Shown piece by piece: positions 45,863-57,046 of a DNA stretch of 64,000 nucleotides; position 1 is the stretch's first letter; each line of letters begins with the position of its first letter. Both the position numbers and the translations under genes were made by a program. The stretch lies in assembly GCA_947247005.1 (NCBI GenBank), contig OX365949.1:630001-694000 (forward strand), read 5' to 3'. This DNA is from Spisula solida. Its lineage: Eukaryota > Mollusca > Bivalvia > Venerida > Mactridae. The notes under the pieces were generated by a model, which was not told the DNA's origin, did not search any database, and saw only the letters and a program-made list of their open reading frames with translations.

Positions 45863-47230
45863 GTAATTCCTGCTTAATACGGACAATTAATATTTAATTG
45901 AATGAATTGAGCTTTAACGCCTCATTACTAGCTACAATGAGTATATAGACATATCTGTAATATTCTTCCTTATATTCTTCCTACTACTGAGTTTGGTTCT
46001 TCATAGGAAGAAAAACAACGAGCGTTGTGGTGACGCACAGTATCTCACTATAATTACCACCATGCACCATACTATATCAGAAATCAAACTCCTCGCTATA
46101 GTTGCCTCCTCTTACAGGATATTTTAATGTACCTATAAGGGAAAGTAACCCCTTTGAGGAGTTTGATCGGTAATGTTTGATTATTATGTACAATAACGTA
46201 TGAGCCAGTCTCCAGGAAAACCTGCTACTTTGTGTGTACGTTACTATGTAATAATGCTATAAAAACTCTAAAATATGAAAAATTATATGCATATCTAAAG
46301 ATTGAAGTTTAAGTTATTTAGTCATATAGTACTATATCTTAGATTTAAAATGTCTCATTAATTATGCTGAAATAACCTTTTTCGTTGCAATGATGATCAT
46401 TGGCGAATTCGGTTTATTAACTCTAAGGGTATTTATATTGCATTGTAATTCTATGTTTATTATGTGCACCAAATTTCAACCCGCGTTTTGATAACATGTC
46501 CTATAGCTCTATAGAATACCCTTAAATTAATGTGTTTATACCAAGTAGGAGTTACCCTAGACTGTCAAATTGATCATTTTACATCCAACCGTTGCCAGTT
46601 TTCCTCGTGGCAAACATTACTATTTATGAGCCAGTGGCATTTCTTAGCACTCACTTGAATCGGTGCACAAGTTTATCGTGCGCAAATCGTGTGCCGATGT
46701 GTTAAAAATGACAAAATCTACTAACCGTAAGTTAAAAATACGGGATTTCCCCTACAGTAACTCACCTCGGGGGCGTGTTTTTTGACGACAACAAATGGAG
46801 CCGACGATGTATTAGATATTGAACTTTTTGAAGTAAATCACGAATAGTTCGCGCAAAATAAGGAAACCATATTGATCGTCGATTGGATGGGGTACATATA
46901 AGTATTCTTCGTCGAATGAGCTAAATTGATCGCCTGTATCTTTTTTTGTTAGCACTGGCTACGGGATACCATTTTGGAGGGGGGGGGGCGTTGCATGCGT
47001 AATATATACGTATAGAGCGATTTTGAATGGATCGACTGCTATGATTTTTTATTGATAGGATTTCGAATTCCTGTGGTCCAAGTGAGACATTTTTTCTGGA
47101 CTTATATAAGTGAATGTCCTTAATAGTTCAAAGAAAATATGAATACTTTATTAATCATGTTGGTAATTTCGTCGGACTGAGTTCATCACACGAAAATTCT
47201 TCTGTGACAAATAATAATGTTTTACAATAA
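45863..47230. other. Intergenic DNA between VIRMA and the sulfotransferase 3' end
   Basis: No gene seen. It holds a small inverted pair (ATCAAACTCCTC at 46083 and GAGGAGTTTGAT at 46157) and, at 46930-47100, a segment distantly like 27800-27960 (TTAGCACTGGC...AATTCCTGTG). Confidence 0.5.
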
Positions 47231-47237
47231 TTCTTAT

Positions 47238-47243
47238 TTTATT
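47238..47243 (-). terminator. Polyadenylation signal AATAAA of the sulfotransferase gene
   Basis: AATAAA on the minus strand, about 135 nt beyond the stop codon at 47378, in AT-rich context. Confidence 0.5.
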
Positions 47244-47377
47244 AAAATAAATGTGGACATGAGACGAACAGTATGTAGAACAGCCAATATATCATTCAAA
47301 TATTATATATACAAAATATATACATTTATAAGTGCAATGTGTGTAATAATCGCGTCACCATTACATCAATGAGCGCC

Positions 47378-48617
47378 TTAATTATTGTTCAGTATATTTT
47401 TAACCACATTTGGAACTACTTTCTTTCTAACACCGTCCCATGTCGCCGATCCATATTGTTGTTTGCGTATGTTTTGCGTGAATATAATTTCCCCTTTTTG
47501 CATTATGTCACAATCTTCCCTGGTCACAGAAAACTCTGTATTCCAATCAGTTTTTGCAATTGTCAGTGACTTAATACGTTTTAGACCGGAATGACAAAAA
47601 TTTGACACGTGCTGCGTTAATTCTGTGAAGTATGCAACCTCATCATGAAAGTCTAGCGTTTCTTCTTTAATCTGATCGTCCAATCTTTGGCTGAAGAATT
47701 CGTACAATCGGTAATCGAATATGGCGAACTCTCGGTGTAGTGGTTTGTGGACTTCTTTCATCGTGTACCTATCCGGGTTCTTCTGATTACGCACGTTCTT
47801 AACAGTATACAGAATATCACATAACTCCCAATTCAGTTTTCGTTTTAATAAAACTAACGATTCGTCGTATCTTTCTGCCACAACAACAACTTTAAAACGT
47901 CGATCTAAAACAGTTTCCAAATACTCATTGAAAGCACTTATATTCCTGTTTCTAATAAGATCAGGATCAAGTCCGTATTCAAAACTCTGCCGATTGTTAG
48001 TGAAAGAGTTTCGGACATTTTGTTTTTCGAATTTCTGATAATTTTGCAGGAATTTTAAAACCGGATCGGACCGGTTGATTCTCTGAGCGCTGATTAATGT
48101 TGCGGGATTGAAATAATTTAAAGTCGAAACAAAGGTACGGAACGGCTCCCTAACTGTTCCCACATACACGGAGTCCGGTGGTAAATAATGACCCCATTCG
48201 GCCTCACCAAAGACAGCATGGTGACTCAGAATATCAAACTGTTTCCCCGACGGCGGTGGTAGAATGTTGTATTTAGTCAGTGACTCGTTCGTGCTTATTA
48301 TATTCGGGTATCCGAATGAATTGTACTCTGGTGGTAAAATGAACGTCAAATTACGCCGCCAACCAAATCGCAGAAATATTGACTGTGTCGTTGTACTCGC
48401 GGCTTTGTGGACCTTTAGAAACCCTATGTGTACAACTGGAGACGGCGACTTTCCATCAGCATCCGGTAAAGTCGTCTCGGTATCTATTACGCCTGCGTCG
48501 TTCTTGAGAAATGACCAAGATCGGTCATATAAGGTAGATGGAGTTGGAATTCTCAGACGAAACATCGACAAGTGGATTGACAATGCCATAGATGTAATCA
48601 ACCATATGATTAGGATC
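47378..48617 (-). CDS. Galactose-3-O-sulfotransferase-like (Gal3ST family), main exon
   Basis: A Golgi type II sulfotransferase that would move sulfate from PAPS to the 3-OH of galactose on glycolipids or glycans. The exon starts after TATATTTCAG at 48618. In frame it opens with ILIIWLITSMALSIHLSM, a short signal-anchor, then a stem. The 5'-PAPS loop is GFLKVHKAASTTTQS (about residue 60), and the 3'-phosphate site lies around VYVGTVREPFRTFVSTLNYF (about 145-165). There are NLT and NES glycosylation sequons. About 400 residues to the stop, a usual length for the family. The frame has no ATG until 48589; an upstream exon probably supplies the start. The natural acceptor cannot be told from sequence. 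Confidence 0.88.
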
Positions 48618-48859
48618 CTGAAATATAAACGGTGACGAAGTTGTTAGTGCCACTGTTCAAATGAACACCTTTCATACATTGTATTAGATTGCCAATAACT
48701 TAAAACCTTGTAACAACTGTAAGTAATGATACAAGTTGCTAATGTCCCTGTTCTGATGAACACCTTTCATAATAACCACTGTAATCAGATTTCAAAAACT
48801 TAAAACATTGCGCAACGAATGTAAGCAAAACTATTTGACTAATTATTGAGATTGACACC

Positions 48860-49152
48860 GGATCTCACTATTTTAAGCCACAAACTGCGACCATTTTATA
48901 GTACGGAGTATATGGCATGATCCTCGACCTTCTATTATCATAATTTAACAGCTGACATTTGGCTATATTTATAACCCTGGTTTTAGGTTTTCGTAAGCGG
49001 TGAGTATCGAGGTTTAATACAAACACAAATCTAAAGGACCGATATTGCACGAATTTCTCGTGGAAAGTAATATTGACGTGTAAAACAAGAACATAACATA
49101 CTAGTAAGTAATATATTCATGTATGAAGGTCAGGGTCACGTCATTATCTCCG
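48860..49152. mobile_element. MITE with CAGAGAATTTGACA-type ends, copy 4 (inverted)
   Basis: Carries CTCGACCTTCTATTATCATA, ACCGATATTGCACGAATTTC and GGTCAGGGTCACGTCATTAT in the family order. The ends are degraded. It lies upstream of the sulfotransferase main exon. Confidence 0.55.
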
Positions 49153-49329
49153 TATTACAATGTGTAACCATTTTTCTTTGAATCAATTATCAGACCGAGC
49201 AGCCACTGAAGGTGCTTATTACACACAAACTGGCGCTTGATGTTAGGAAAAGATAATGCTCCGGGGAGGCAGAACACGGACTCAACATGTACTAGAACGT
49301 TGAGTAACTTGAGTTGATGTTGTATTATG

Positions 49330-49545
49330 TATAGTCCAGTTAGGATATTGTGACAGTGACGTTGCAGTTTATGTGTACGCAAAAAATCACAACCATTGTC
49401 TAAACAGGTAGAGCGAATACAGTATGTTAGTTTAGCATTGCAATTATAGTTTGTTTGTACAGTATAAGCCTTTATAATTGGTTTTACACCGTTATATTGG
49501 ACTCGACCGCTGCGTCACTGGATTTTTATCCTGACTGGACTATAC
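49330..49545. mobile_element. 216-bp MITE with TAGTCCAGTYAGGATA ends, copy 1
   Basis: TATAGTCCAGTTAGGATA at the left and its inverse ATCCTGACTGGACTATA at the right; GTGACAGTGACG and GTCACTGGAT extend the inverted symmetry. Confidence 0.75.
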
Positions 49546-51029
49546 AAGATTTAATAAACATGCTCGACCTACTACTACATACTTGTGAACTTAGTATTTT
49601 ATCAGCACTTTCCTTGAAATATAATATGTTAATTAAGAGTTTACAATAAAGTTCTTTAACTCCGAAACGATGTGTGTGTCTACTCTTGGTGATAAAGAAA
49701 CAGCATTGATTTTTGCAACTCGTGCGGTTGACTAAAAAACTACAGACGAATGAAGTACTAGTATTCAATAATGAAAATACCATTTCTGACCAGTACGCCA
49801 AAGCAAAATGCGCGTCTACTCTTGGTGATAACATTTTCAAACAATGCTAAAATCTGATAGCTTGCACGGAAGCTCCCTAAGTGACCTACACCCTTTTCCC
49901 GTACCAACGAATACTGAACAAATACCATACGAGTGATAAGACTATCACCAGGAGCTATCCCAGCACAGCGTGCTTCACCATACACAGCGCCATGTTTGGG
50001 GAGTATAACCAGCATGATTAATGTTCAAAACAAATTGCTTCATAGCTGCAGCATAATCATCATCTGTGTATAGATTAGGGCTTCTAAGTCCAAAATGGTA
50101 AATAATGTTTGATATAGATACCAACTCCTATGTAGAGATTGGGATCTGTATGATGGTGAACAAGTGTGCAAAGTATCAAAGAAAATATTTGAGGTTGTAC
50201 CTAAACTGAAAATTGCACAGCATTATACTTTCGGAAACATTTAGGAAAATTAATACTTTTATTCTTTGGCATTCAATTTTCCAGAACTGTGTTGCAACCT
50301 CGCCCTTTCGTTCTCTATAACGAATAATATATAATGCATAACGTATTTTAAAGCTTGTAGATACGTAGAGCAAAGCACAATTATTGTATTCTTTATTACT
50401 TACCACATAAAGATTTTCGGTATTCTACCACAACCCATATTCCTTACTAACACCATTGTAGATTGGCACACGTGGACTGAAATATACGTAAAACAAACCA
50501 CCGGTTATTAAATTACTTAAGTAAAGTAGTGCAAACATACTTAGTGATTTGTATACTGAAGCCCAAAAGCTTAAGCTTCAACTTCAAATCTCTATTATTA
50601 CAGTCATAAATGTGATTTGCACGCGCAGGACGTGCACAGGTAATATTCGCTGGCTATTAAAGAAGAAGACGGTCATTTAAGTACAAAAAACGCTACTTTG
50701 AGAAAACAAGAAAAAACTGTCTGAAAACTAGAAGCGTCTCGTGATGCCGATGTGTAAACTATGAGTCTAATAAGTGGGTAGCACTTACGACCTTCACAGT
50801 CTAAGCCAGCGAATTATCCTTCTATCCGATGTTAAGTGTTTAACTTTTAGTACTTAATGTACATCGCATCCAAAAAACTTATAAAAGTTAGTGCTTTGGG
50901 CATGTGACGTCGCTCTGCAACGACTCAGTTCAACGTTTTTTCAACGATTCTCAGCAAAACGTCTTTGGATACAATATTTATCAGGTAAAGCTGTGCTGTC
51001 GTAGATTTCATGTTTTCTAAAAGTTAACA

Positions 51030-52085
51030 AGAGCTGTCCACGAACAGGGGGTAATTTGGACAAAGTATGCAGGACCGTTACCTACTCATGTGTAGGTCCC
51101 CTTGGTCATGAAGGTAAACAAATAAGCATTTCTTAGTCCAAAAGGGACATAATTTCAACAAAATGCTAAATAGTTATCTTCTCCTGTGTAGGGGTTGGGG
51201 GTCATGATGGTGAACAAGTATGCAAAGTTACAAAACCTGTACCTAAAAGGGGGCATCATTTCAACAAAATGCTTGATAGAGTTACCTACTACCCCTGTGT
51301 AGGGGTTGGGGTCATGATGGAGAACAAGTATGCATAGCAATATGTGAATGCACTTTGAAAATATTAGAGGTGAAAAAACCTGTACCTAAACTTTAACATT
51401 TGCAATAAGTTGAAAAAGGGGGCATAATTTCACCAAAATGCTTGATAGAGTTACCCACCCCTGTTTATGGGTTTGGGTCATGATGGTTAACAAGTATGCA
51501 AAGTAATAAAGCAATATGTCAATGCACTTTAAAGATATTAGAGGTTAAAAAACCTGTACCTAAACTTTAACATTTGTATTTCCAAGTCCAAAAGGGGGCA
51601 TTATTTCAACAAAATGCTTGATAGAGTTACCTACCCTGTGTATGGTTTGGGGTCATGATGGAGAACAAGTATGTAAAGCAATATGTGAATTCACTTTGAA
51701 AATATTAGAGGTGAAAAAAACCTGTACCTAAACTTTAGCACTAAATTGAAAAAAGGGGGCATAATTTCACAAGTATGCAAAGTATCAAGGCAATATGTCA
51801 ATGCACTATAAGATATTAGAGGTTAAAAACCTGTACCTAAACTTTAACATTTGCACTAAGTAGAAAAAGGGGGCATAATTTCAACAAAATGCCTGATAGA
51901 GTTACCTACTCCTGCATTTGGTTGGGGTTATGATGGCAAACAAGTATGCAAAGTATGAAAGCAACATCTCAAAGGACTTAGAGAATATAAGAGGTTAAAA
52001 AACATGTACCTAATCTTTAACAAAAGTGTTACACCGACGCCGACGCTCGGGTGACTGCAATAGCTCCCCTTATTCTACGAATAGT
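51030..52085. repeat. About six tandem units of roughly 170 bp with a CCGACGCCGACG tail
   Basis: Each unit runs GGGGGCATAATTTCAACAAA, TGATAGAGTTACCTAC, GGGGTCATGATGG, ACAAGTATGCAAAGTA, then AACCTGTACCTAAACTTTAA. The array ends with CCGACGCCGACGCTCGGGTG and AATAGCTCCCC, a tail typical of dispersed molluscan repeats. Partial units are also seen at about 50090-50210. Confidence 0.8.
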
Positions 52086-52486
52086 GGAGCTAAAAACGAG
52101 AAATTAGCCAAAACTTATGAACATGCTCATCTTTTGGCGTGCAGTATAAATTGTACTGTTTAGACGCAAACTGTACAAAACGTGGCCGTTTTATGCATTT
52201 GTGATTATGACAAAACACCAAATGAAGATAAATATCAAATATAGGTGTACCGCTGAAAAGAACAGATTGGTTATAAATAAGAAACACTCACAGCAAAATA
52301 ATTGATTAACGGTATAAGATAAAGTTTTAATAATTTGATCAGGTGTCAAACGTATTGTAATTGGAACAATAATTTTGTCATTAATTTGATACTTAATACG
52401 TATTACTTAATTAGTTCATATACATTATAATCATTACATATAGATACGGTGTTGGTGATTTAGTCCAGACATCCGGGTTTTAGATG

Positions 52487-52700
52487 GGTTGAAAGGCGCT
52501 CGAGTGGTTACCGCTCTTAACTTCCACTGTTCAAATCTCGACCTGGGTATTAGAAAGTTCAGAAACGCTTTTCAGTGTTTCCCACACAACTAGAGACGAA
52601 ATGGTTGCATGCATGCATCGGTGCTATACATCGGACACGTTAAAGAACAAATGAGTCTATTCGGAAAGAGCTAGGACAGCACGCCCGGATAGTTTGAATC
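52487..52700 (+). mobile_element. tRNA-derived SINE
   Basis: Head GGCGCTCGAGTGGTTACCGC (A box) and TGTTCAAATCTCGACC (B box), then the core CACACAACTAGAGACGAAAT and a CGGTGCTATACATCGG tail region. The core and tail recur at 15741 and 54722. Confidence 0.7.
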
Positions 52701-53039
52701 CCACAAACTGTATAGGCAGGGATAAACACGAATGGCCACGCACTACGATTGTCAGTCGGAAACAAAAAAAAGCTTTTTAAACAAAGTTGACTTGAGCTAC
52801 TTCGAGATAGGATAATTATATTTGCCGCTTTACACCAACACATACTGAGATCGTGGCTAAGATGTATATGTTATATGTTGCAAAAAACAACCGTGGTTCC
52901 CTTGCGAAACACTGAATATACAATATCGCGACAAAAGCAATTTAAGGACTTCTTTAGTAATTTTAGCAGTTGTTTAGGGACATAGGGCAGCAGAACTATC
53001 GAACCAGTTTCGACCAAAGGGACAAAGCACGTTATCAAT

Positions 53040-54570
53040 ATAATTATGTAAAAAAATAATTTGAGGTGTATAGGCTTTATCATAAGAGAGTATAGTAGTT
53101 TAGTGTGTATAGGCTTTATCATAAGAGAGTATAGTAGTTTAGGGTGTATAGGCTTTATCATAAGAGAGTATAGTAGTTTAGTGTGTATAGGCTTTATCAT
53201 AAGAGAGTATAGTAGTTTAGTGTGTATAGGCTTTATCATAAGAGAGTATAGTAGTTTAGTGTGTATAGGCTTTATCATAAGAGAGTATAGTAGTTTAGGG
53301 TGTATAGGCTTTATCATAAGAGAGTATAGTAGTTTAGTGTGTATAGGCTTTATCATAAGAGAGTATAGTAGTTTAGTGTGTATAGGCTTTATCATAAGAG
53401 AGTATAGTAGTTTAGGGTGTATAGGCTTTATCATAAGAGAGTATAGTAGTTTAGTGTGTATAGGCTTTATCATAAGAGAGTATAGTAGTTTAGGGTGTAT
53501 AGGCTTTATCATAAGAGAGTATAGTAGTTTAGGGTGTATAGGCTTTATCATAAGAGAGTATAGTAGTTTAGTGTGTATAGGCTTTATCATAAGAGAGTAT
53601 AGTAGTTTAGTGTGTATAGGCTTTATCATAAGAGAGTATAGTAGTTTAGTGTGTATAGGCTTTATCATAAGAGAGTATAGTAGTTTAGGGTGTATAGGCT
53701 TTATCATAAGAGAGTATAGTAGTTGAGTGTGTATAGGCTTTATCATAAGAGAGTATAGTAGTTTAGTGTGTATAGGCTTTATCATAAGAGAGTATAGTAG
53801 TTTAGGGTGTATAGGCTTTATCATAAGAGAGTATAGTAGTTTAGTGTGTATAGGCTTTATCATAAGAGAGTATAGTAGTTTAGGGTGTATAGGCTTTATC
53901 ATAAGAGAGTATAGTAGTTTAGTGTGTATAGGCTTTATCATAAGAGAGTATAGTAGTTTAGTGTGTATAGGCTTTATCATAAGAGAGTATAGTAGTTTAG
54001 TGTGTATAGGCTTTATCATAAGAGAGTATAGTAGTTTAGTGTGTATAGGCTTTATCATAAGAGAGTATAGTAGTTTAGGGTGTATAGGCTTTATCATAAG
54101 AGAGTATAGTAGTTTAGGGTGTATAGGCTTTATCATAAGAGAGTATAGTAGTTTAGGGTGTATAGGCTTTATCATAAGAGAGTATAGTAGTTTAGTGTGT
54201 ATAGGCTTTATCATAAGAGAGTATAGTAGTTTAGGGTGTATAGGCTTTATCATAAGAGAGTATAGTAGTTTAGTGTGTATAGGCTTTATCATAAGAGAGT
54301 ATAGTAGTTTAGGGTGTATAGGCTTTATCATAAGAGAGTATAGTAGTTTAGGGTGTATAGGCTTTATCATAAGAGAGTATAGTAGTTTAGTGTGTATAGG
54401 CTTTATCATAAGAGAGTATAGTAGTTTAGGGTGTATAGGCTTTATCATAAGAGAGTATAGTAGTTTAGTGTGTATAGGCTTTATCATAAGAGAGTATAGT
54501 AGTTTAGTGTGTATAGGCTTTATCATAAGAGAGTATGATACAGCCTATACACCTCAAACTATTATCGTTT
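53040..54570. repeat. 39-bp minisatellite (about 38 copies) bounded by inverted ends
   Basis: Units GTGTATAGGCTTTATCATAA then GAGAGTATAGTAGTTTA. One position alternates T or G. The left edge (TTTGAGGTGTATAGGCTTTA) reappears inverted at the right edge (ACAGCCTATACACCTCAAA), so the array lies inside a terminal-inverted-repeat element. The period of 39 leaves long ORFs open on both strands (a 13-residue repeat). No start context, splice signal or non-repeat domain supports a protein. Confidence 0.93.
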
Positions 54571-54721
54571 ACATATATTGATTACGTGCTGTATCCCTGT
54601 GGTTTCGCTGGACGCTATCCTTAACGGTACGAACAAACCCTTTCACAAGGAATCAGCGACTTTTCCACATGTGGAGGAAATAGGCAATACCTGATTACTG
54701 TCAAATTATCATGGAAGTGTG

Positions 54722-54925
54722 TGCCTCGACCGGGAATCTAACCAGGATCACCGGGTAATATAATTGGATTTAAGTGTCACTAGCACTGTGATCTAATGGA
54801 TAACACTCCACACTAGGGCACGCTTTTCATTGTTTCACAATCGACAAGAACCGGTTGGTATCCAGTGCTGTGTACCGGGCACGTGTTATCACATTCCGTC
54901 TCACTGTATCACACAACTGACTATT
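54722..54925 (+). mobile_element. SINE with tRNA-like heads, rearranged
   Basis: Contains GTGATCTAATGGATAACACT (A-box-like), the ACGCTTTTCATTGTTTCACA core, CAAGAACCGGTTGGT and CGGGCACGT tail motifs of the 52487 family. On the opposite strand GGTTAGATTCCCGGTCGAGG nearby is a good B box, suggesting two SINE pieces head to head. Confidence 0.5.
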
Positions 54926-55170
54926 CTATAGAAGTCAAAGAAATGTGCCAACATAGCAGAGAAAACGTTTACTGCACTCTCAGTCGATCTCAATCAAGCA
55001 AACAATTATTATATTCAACTCAAATGTAATGCTAATGGTCCGAACGTCTTGTAGATTACATTGTAGTTTCATCAATATTAAATGTTGTCTGATTATATTT
55101 TAAGCGCAAAGAAACACCAAATACAATGTAGTCAATAGTAAAATAAACTGAACAACAATAAAATACTTAC

Positions 55171-55195
55171 ATACTGTGTCGATGTTCAGCTCCTA
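55171..55195 (-). promoter_or_regulatory. Possible first exon and promoter of the sulfotransferase gene
   Basis: On the minus strand a TATAAG box (55214-55219) is followed about 25-30 nt later by a short stretch ending CACAGTAT and then a very strong donor, GTAAGTATT. Joining ...AT to the G that starts the 48617 exon creates ATG in frame with ILIIWLITSM. Neat but unproven. Confidence 0.35.
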
Positions 55196-55332
55196 TAATT
55201 CAGCGACATGTCCCTTATAAAAACGTGTGTAATGAACTTACACGATCGTGCTGTATTTGTCCGCTACCAGATGGTTGCTATAGTAACACGGGTTCTCATT
55301 GACCCAACGCTAAAACCTCGACTGGATATAGC

Positions 55333-55564
55333 TCAGAGAATTTGACATGATCCTGACCTTTATGCATAGATACATTACGATTACGTTTGAATATATAAAT
55401 TTCCGCGAGCAAGTCGTGCAATATCGGTCCTTTAGATTTATGTTGGTATTACACCTCGAGCGTCTTCATGATACTTCCAGCTTATGAAAACATACAACCT
55501 GGAATATAGATACAGACAATATACCAGCTGTTAAATTATGCTAATAGAAGGTCGAGAATCACAG
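55333..55564. mobile_element. MITE with CAGAGAATTTGACA-type ends, copy 5
   Basis: Starts CAGAGAATTTGACATGATCC and runs through TTCCGCGAGCAAGTCGTGCA to AGAAGGTCGAGAATC. It begins about 140 bp upstream of the proposed sulfotransferase exon 1. Confidence 0.65.
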
Positions 55565-55566
55565 AG

Positions 55567-56059
55567 GCGGGACATACATTAAAATGTGTGGTACAATTGA
55601 ACTGAAAGTCATTATTCTTTGCATGTTTTTGTTATTGTAAAAATAGTTTTACTCCTAAAATAACAAACTTGATAGGCCAACGGAAAACCCAGAATATTCA
55701 TTATTTCCAGTTAAGTCACGGTTGTTATACTATATTACATGTACTAAAACAAACAAAACTGTCAGTTCAATAAGTAATATTTGAAAACCAGTTTTTCACA
55801 TCGTCTCGTTAGTCGAATTGATAAGCATGTGGCTATTATATATAGATGTAACTGTTCAATGTTCAATCTCGCCACTTGGTTCGACACCCATCCACAAAAT
55901 TTGATATCGATCTCATTAAAATTTAGCTGACAGACGAGTTTATGTTTATAACGGTTCTCGTTTGACTTTGAACGCAAGTCGTATTTTGTACGCATTTGCG
56001 TGTCTTGTCTTTCTACTTTATTATGAAATGCGTGCATTTTCGCATTATCACCAACACTA
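55567..56059. other. Intergenic DNA without recognised feature
   Basis: Unique AT-rich sequence between two MITEs. The only ORF (about 100 codons, minus) has no family resemblance or signals. Confidence 0.5.
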
Positions 56060-56281
56060 CAGTCCAATTAGGATATTGTGACAGTGACGTTGCAGTTTAT
56101 GCAGCTCTTGTACACACAAGATAACAACCATTGTCTGAAAAAGGTAGAGCTAATATAGTACGTTAGTTTAGCATTTGAAATTAGAGCTGTATGTACAGTA
56201 TAAGCCTTAATAATTGGTTTTGCACCGTAATATTGGACTCGACCGTTGTGTCACTGGATTTTTACCCTGACTGGACTATAA
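56060..56281. mobile_element. 222-bp MITE with TAGTCCAGTYAGGATA ends, copy 2
   Basis: About 85 percent like 49330-49545 by eye, same orientation: CAGTCCAATTAGGATATTG to CCTGACTGGACTATA. Confidence 0.75.
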
Positions 56282-56783
56282 GTGTTATCGTAAATTTTAT
56301 AAGTTTATTTACGAAAATATTGGCAAAATTCGTGAATTTATAAAATTCGTCAACCTTTCTTCTAGTGTGAATGTTGGCCTACCCAAGAACACTACAGAAA
56401 AATATGCAAATTAAGTACTATACATGCACATAAACTTCGTTCAGTTTTATTCTGTCCCATTTATATCATCATATTATTCCTTCGTGGTCCACACCGTCAC
56501 CTAAAGTACAAGTCAGCTCGCTGCCAGTGGTGAATGTTACATCTACAGCAAGATAAAGACATGCGCGTTCAAACTCCAGTGAAGCGTCCGATGATTGTTA
56601 CATCTACCAGACCCCAATGACATCTACAGCATGATAAAGACATGCACGTCCAATCTCCTGTGAAGCGACCGAGTTACTGACGATATTATTGTATACTAAA
56701 TAATGTACACTATTTTTTTCATTGTGAAACAAGTTTTTTCAATTTATATTAAACACTATATCGACATGTCAAGAACTCTATTA
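56282..56783. other. Intergenic DNA with a short direct repeat
   Basis: Holds an imperfect direct duplication near 56535-56660 (ACATCTACAGCA...AAAGACATGC..GT.CAA) and otherwise no visible feature. Confidence 0.5.
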
Positions 56784-56960
56784 CAGTACAACCTCTGTAG
56801 AGCAACTCCATTTGGGAGCTACAAATATTGGACCGTTGAACAGAGTTTATAGCTCTACAGAGGTTAAATAAATAGTAAATATAAGCTTAGGGCAATTTTG
56901 AAGGTGTTGTTATAGAGAGGTGGTTGTCCTACAGAGGGCCACTCTGGTGAGGTTGTACTG
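56784..56960. mobile_element. Pogo/Tigger-like MITE, 177 bp
   Basis: CAGTACAACCTCTGTAGAGC at the left and its inverse ending GGTTGTACTG at the right, flanked by TA on both sides, as expected for the Tc1/mariner/pogo superfamily. No coding capacity. Confidence 0.7.
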
Positions 56961-57046
56961 TATATATATAACATCACTACTTGCAAAGATCATACACAAT
57001 CTATCGTATTCTTTGCTACTTGTATAAAGGTCAACTGAATGGTCCT

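Larger units (their letters stand above)
48618..50020. other. Probable sulfotransferase intron, left part
   Basis: No coding signal. Apart from the MITEs listed at 48860 and 49330 I see only unique AT-rich sequence. Confidence 0.4.

Noticed and set aside
52871..54581. ORFs of 551, 221 and 284 codons encoding 13-residue repeats on both strands
   Set aside because: They are open only because the 39-bp unit is a multiple of three without stops. No unique domain, splice or start signal supports them.
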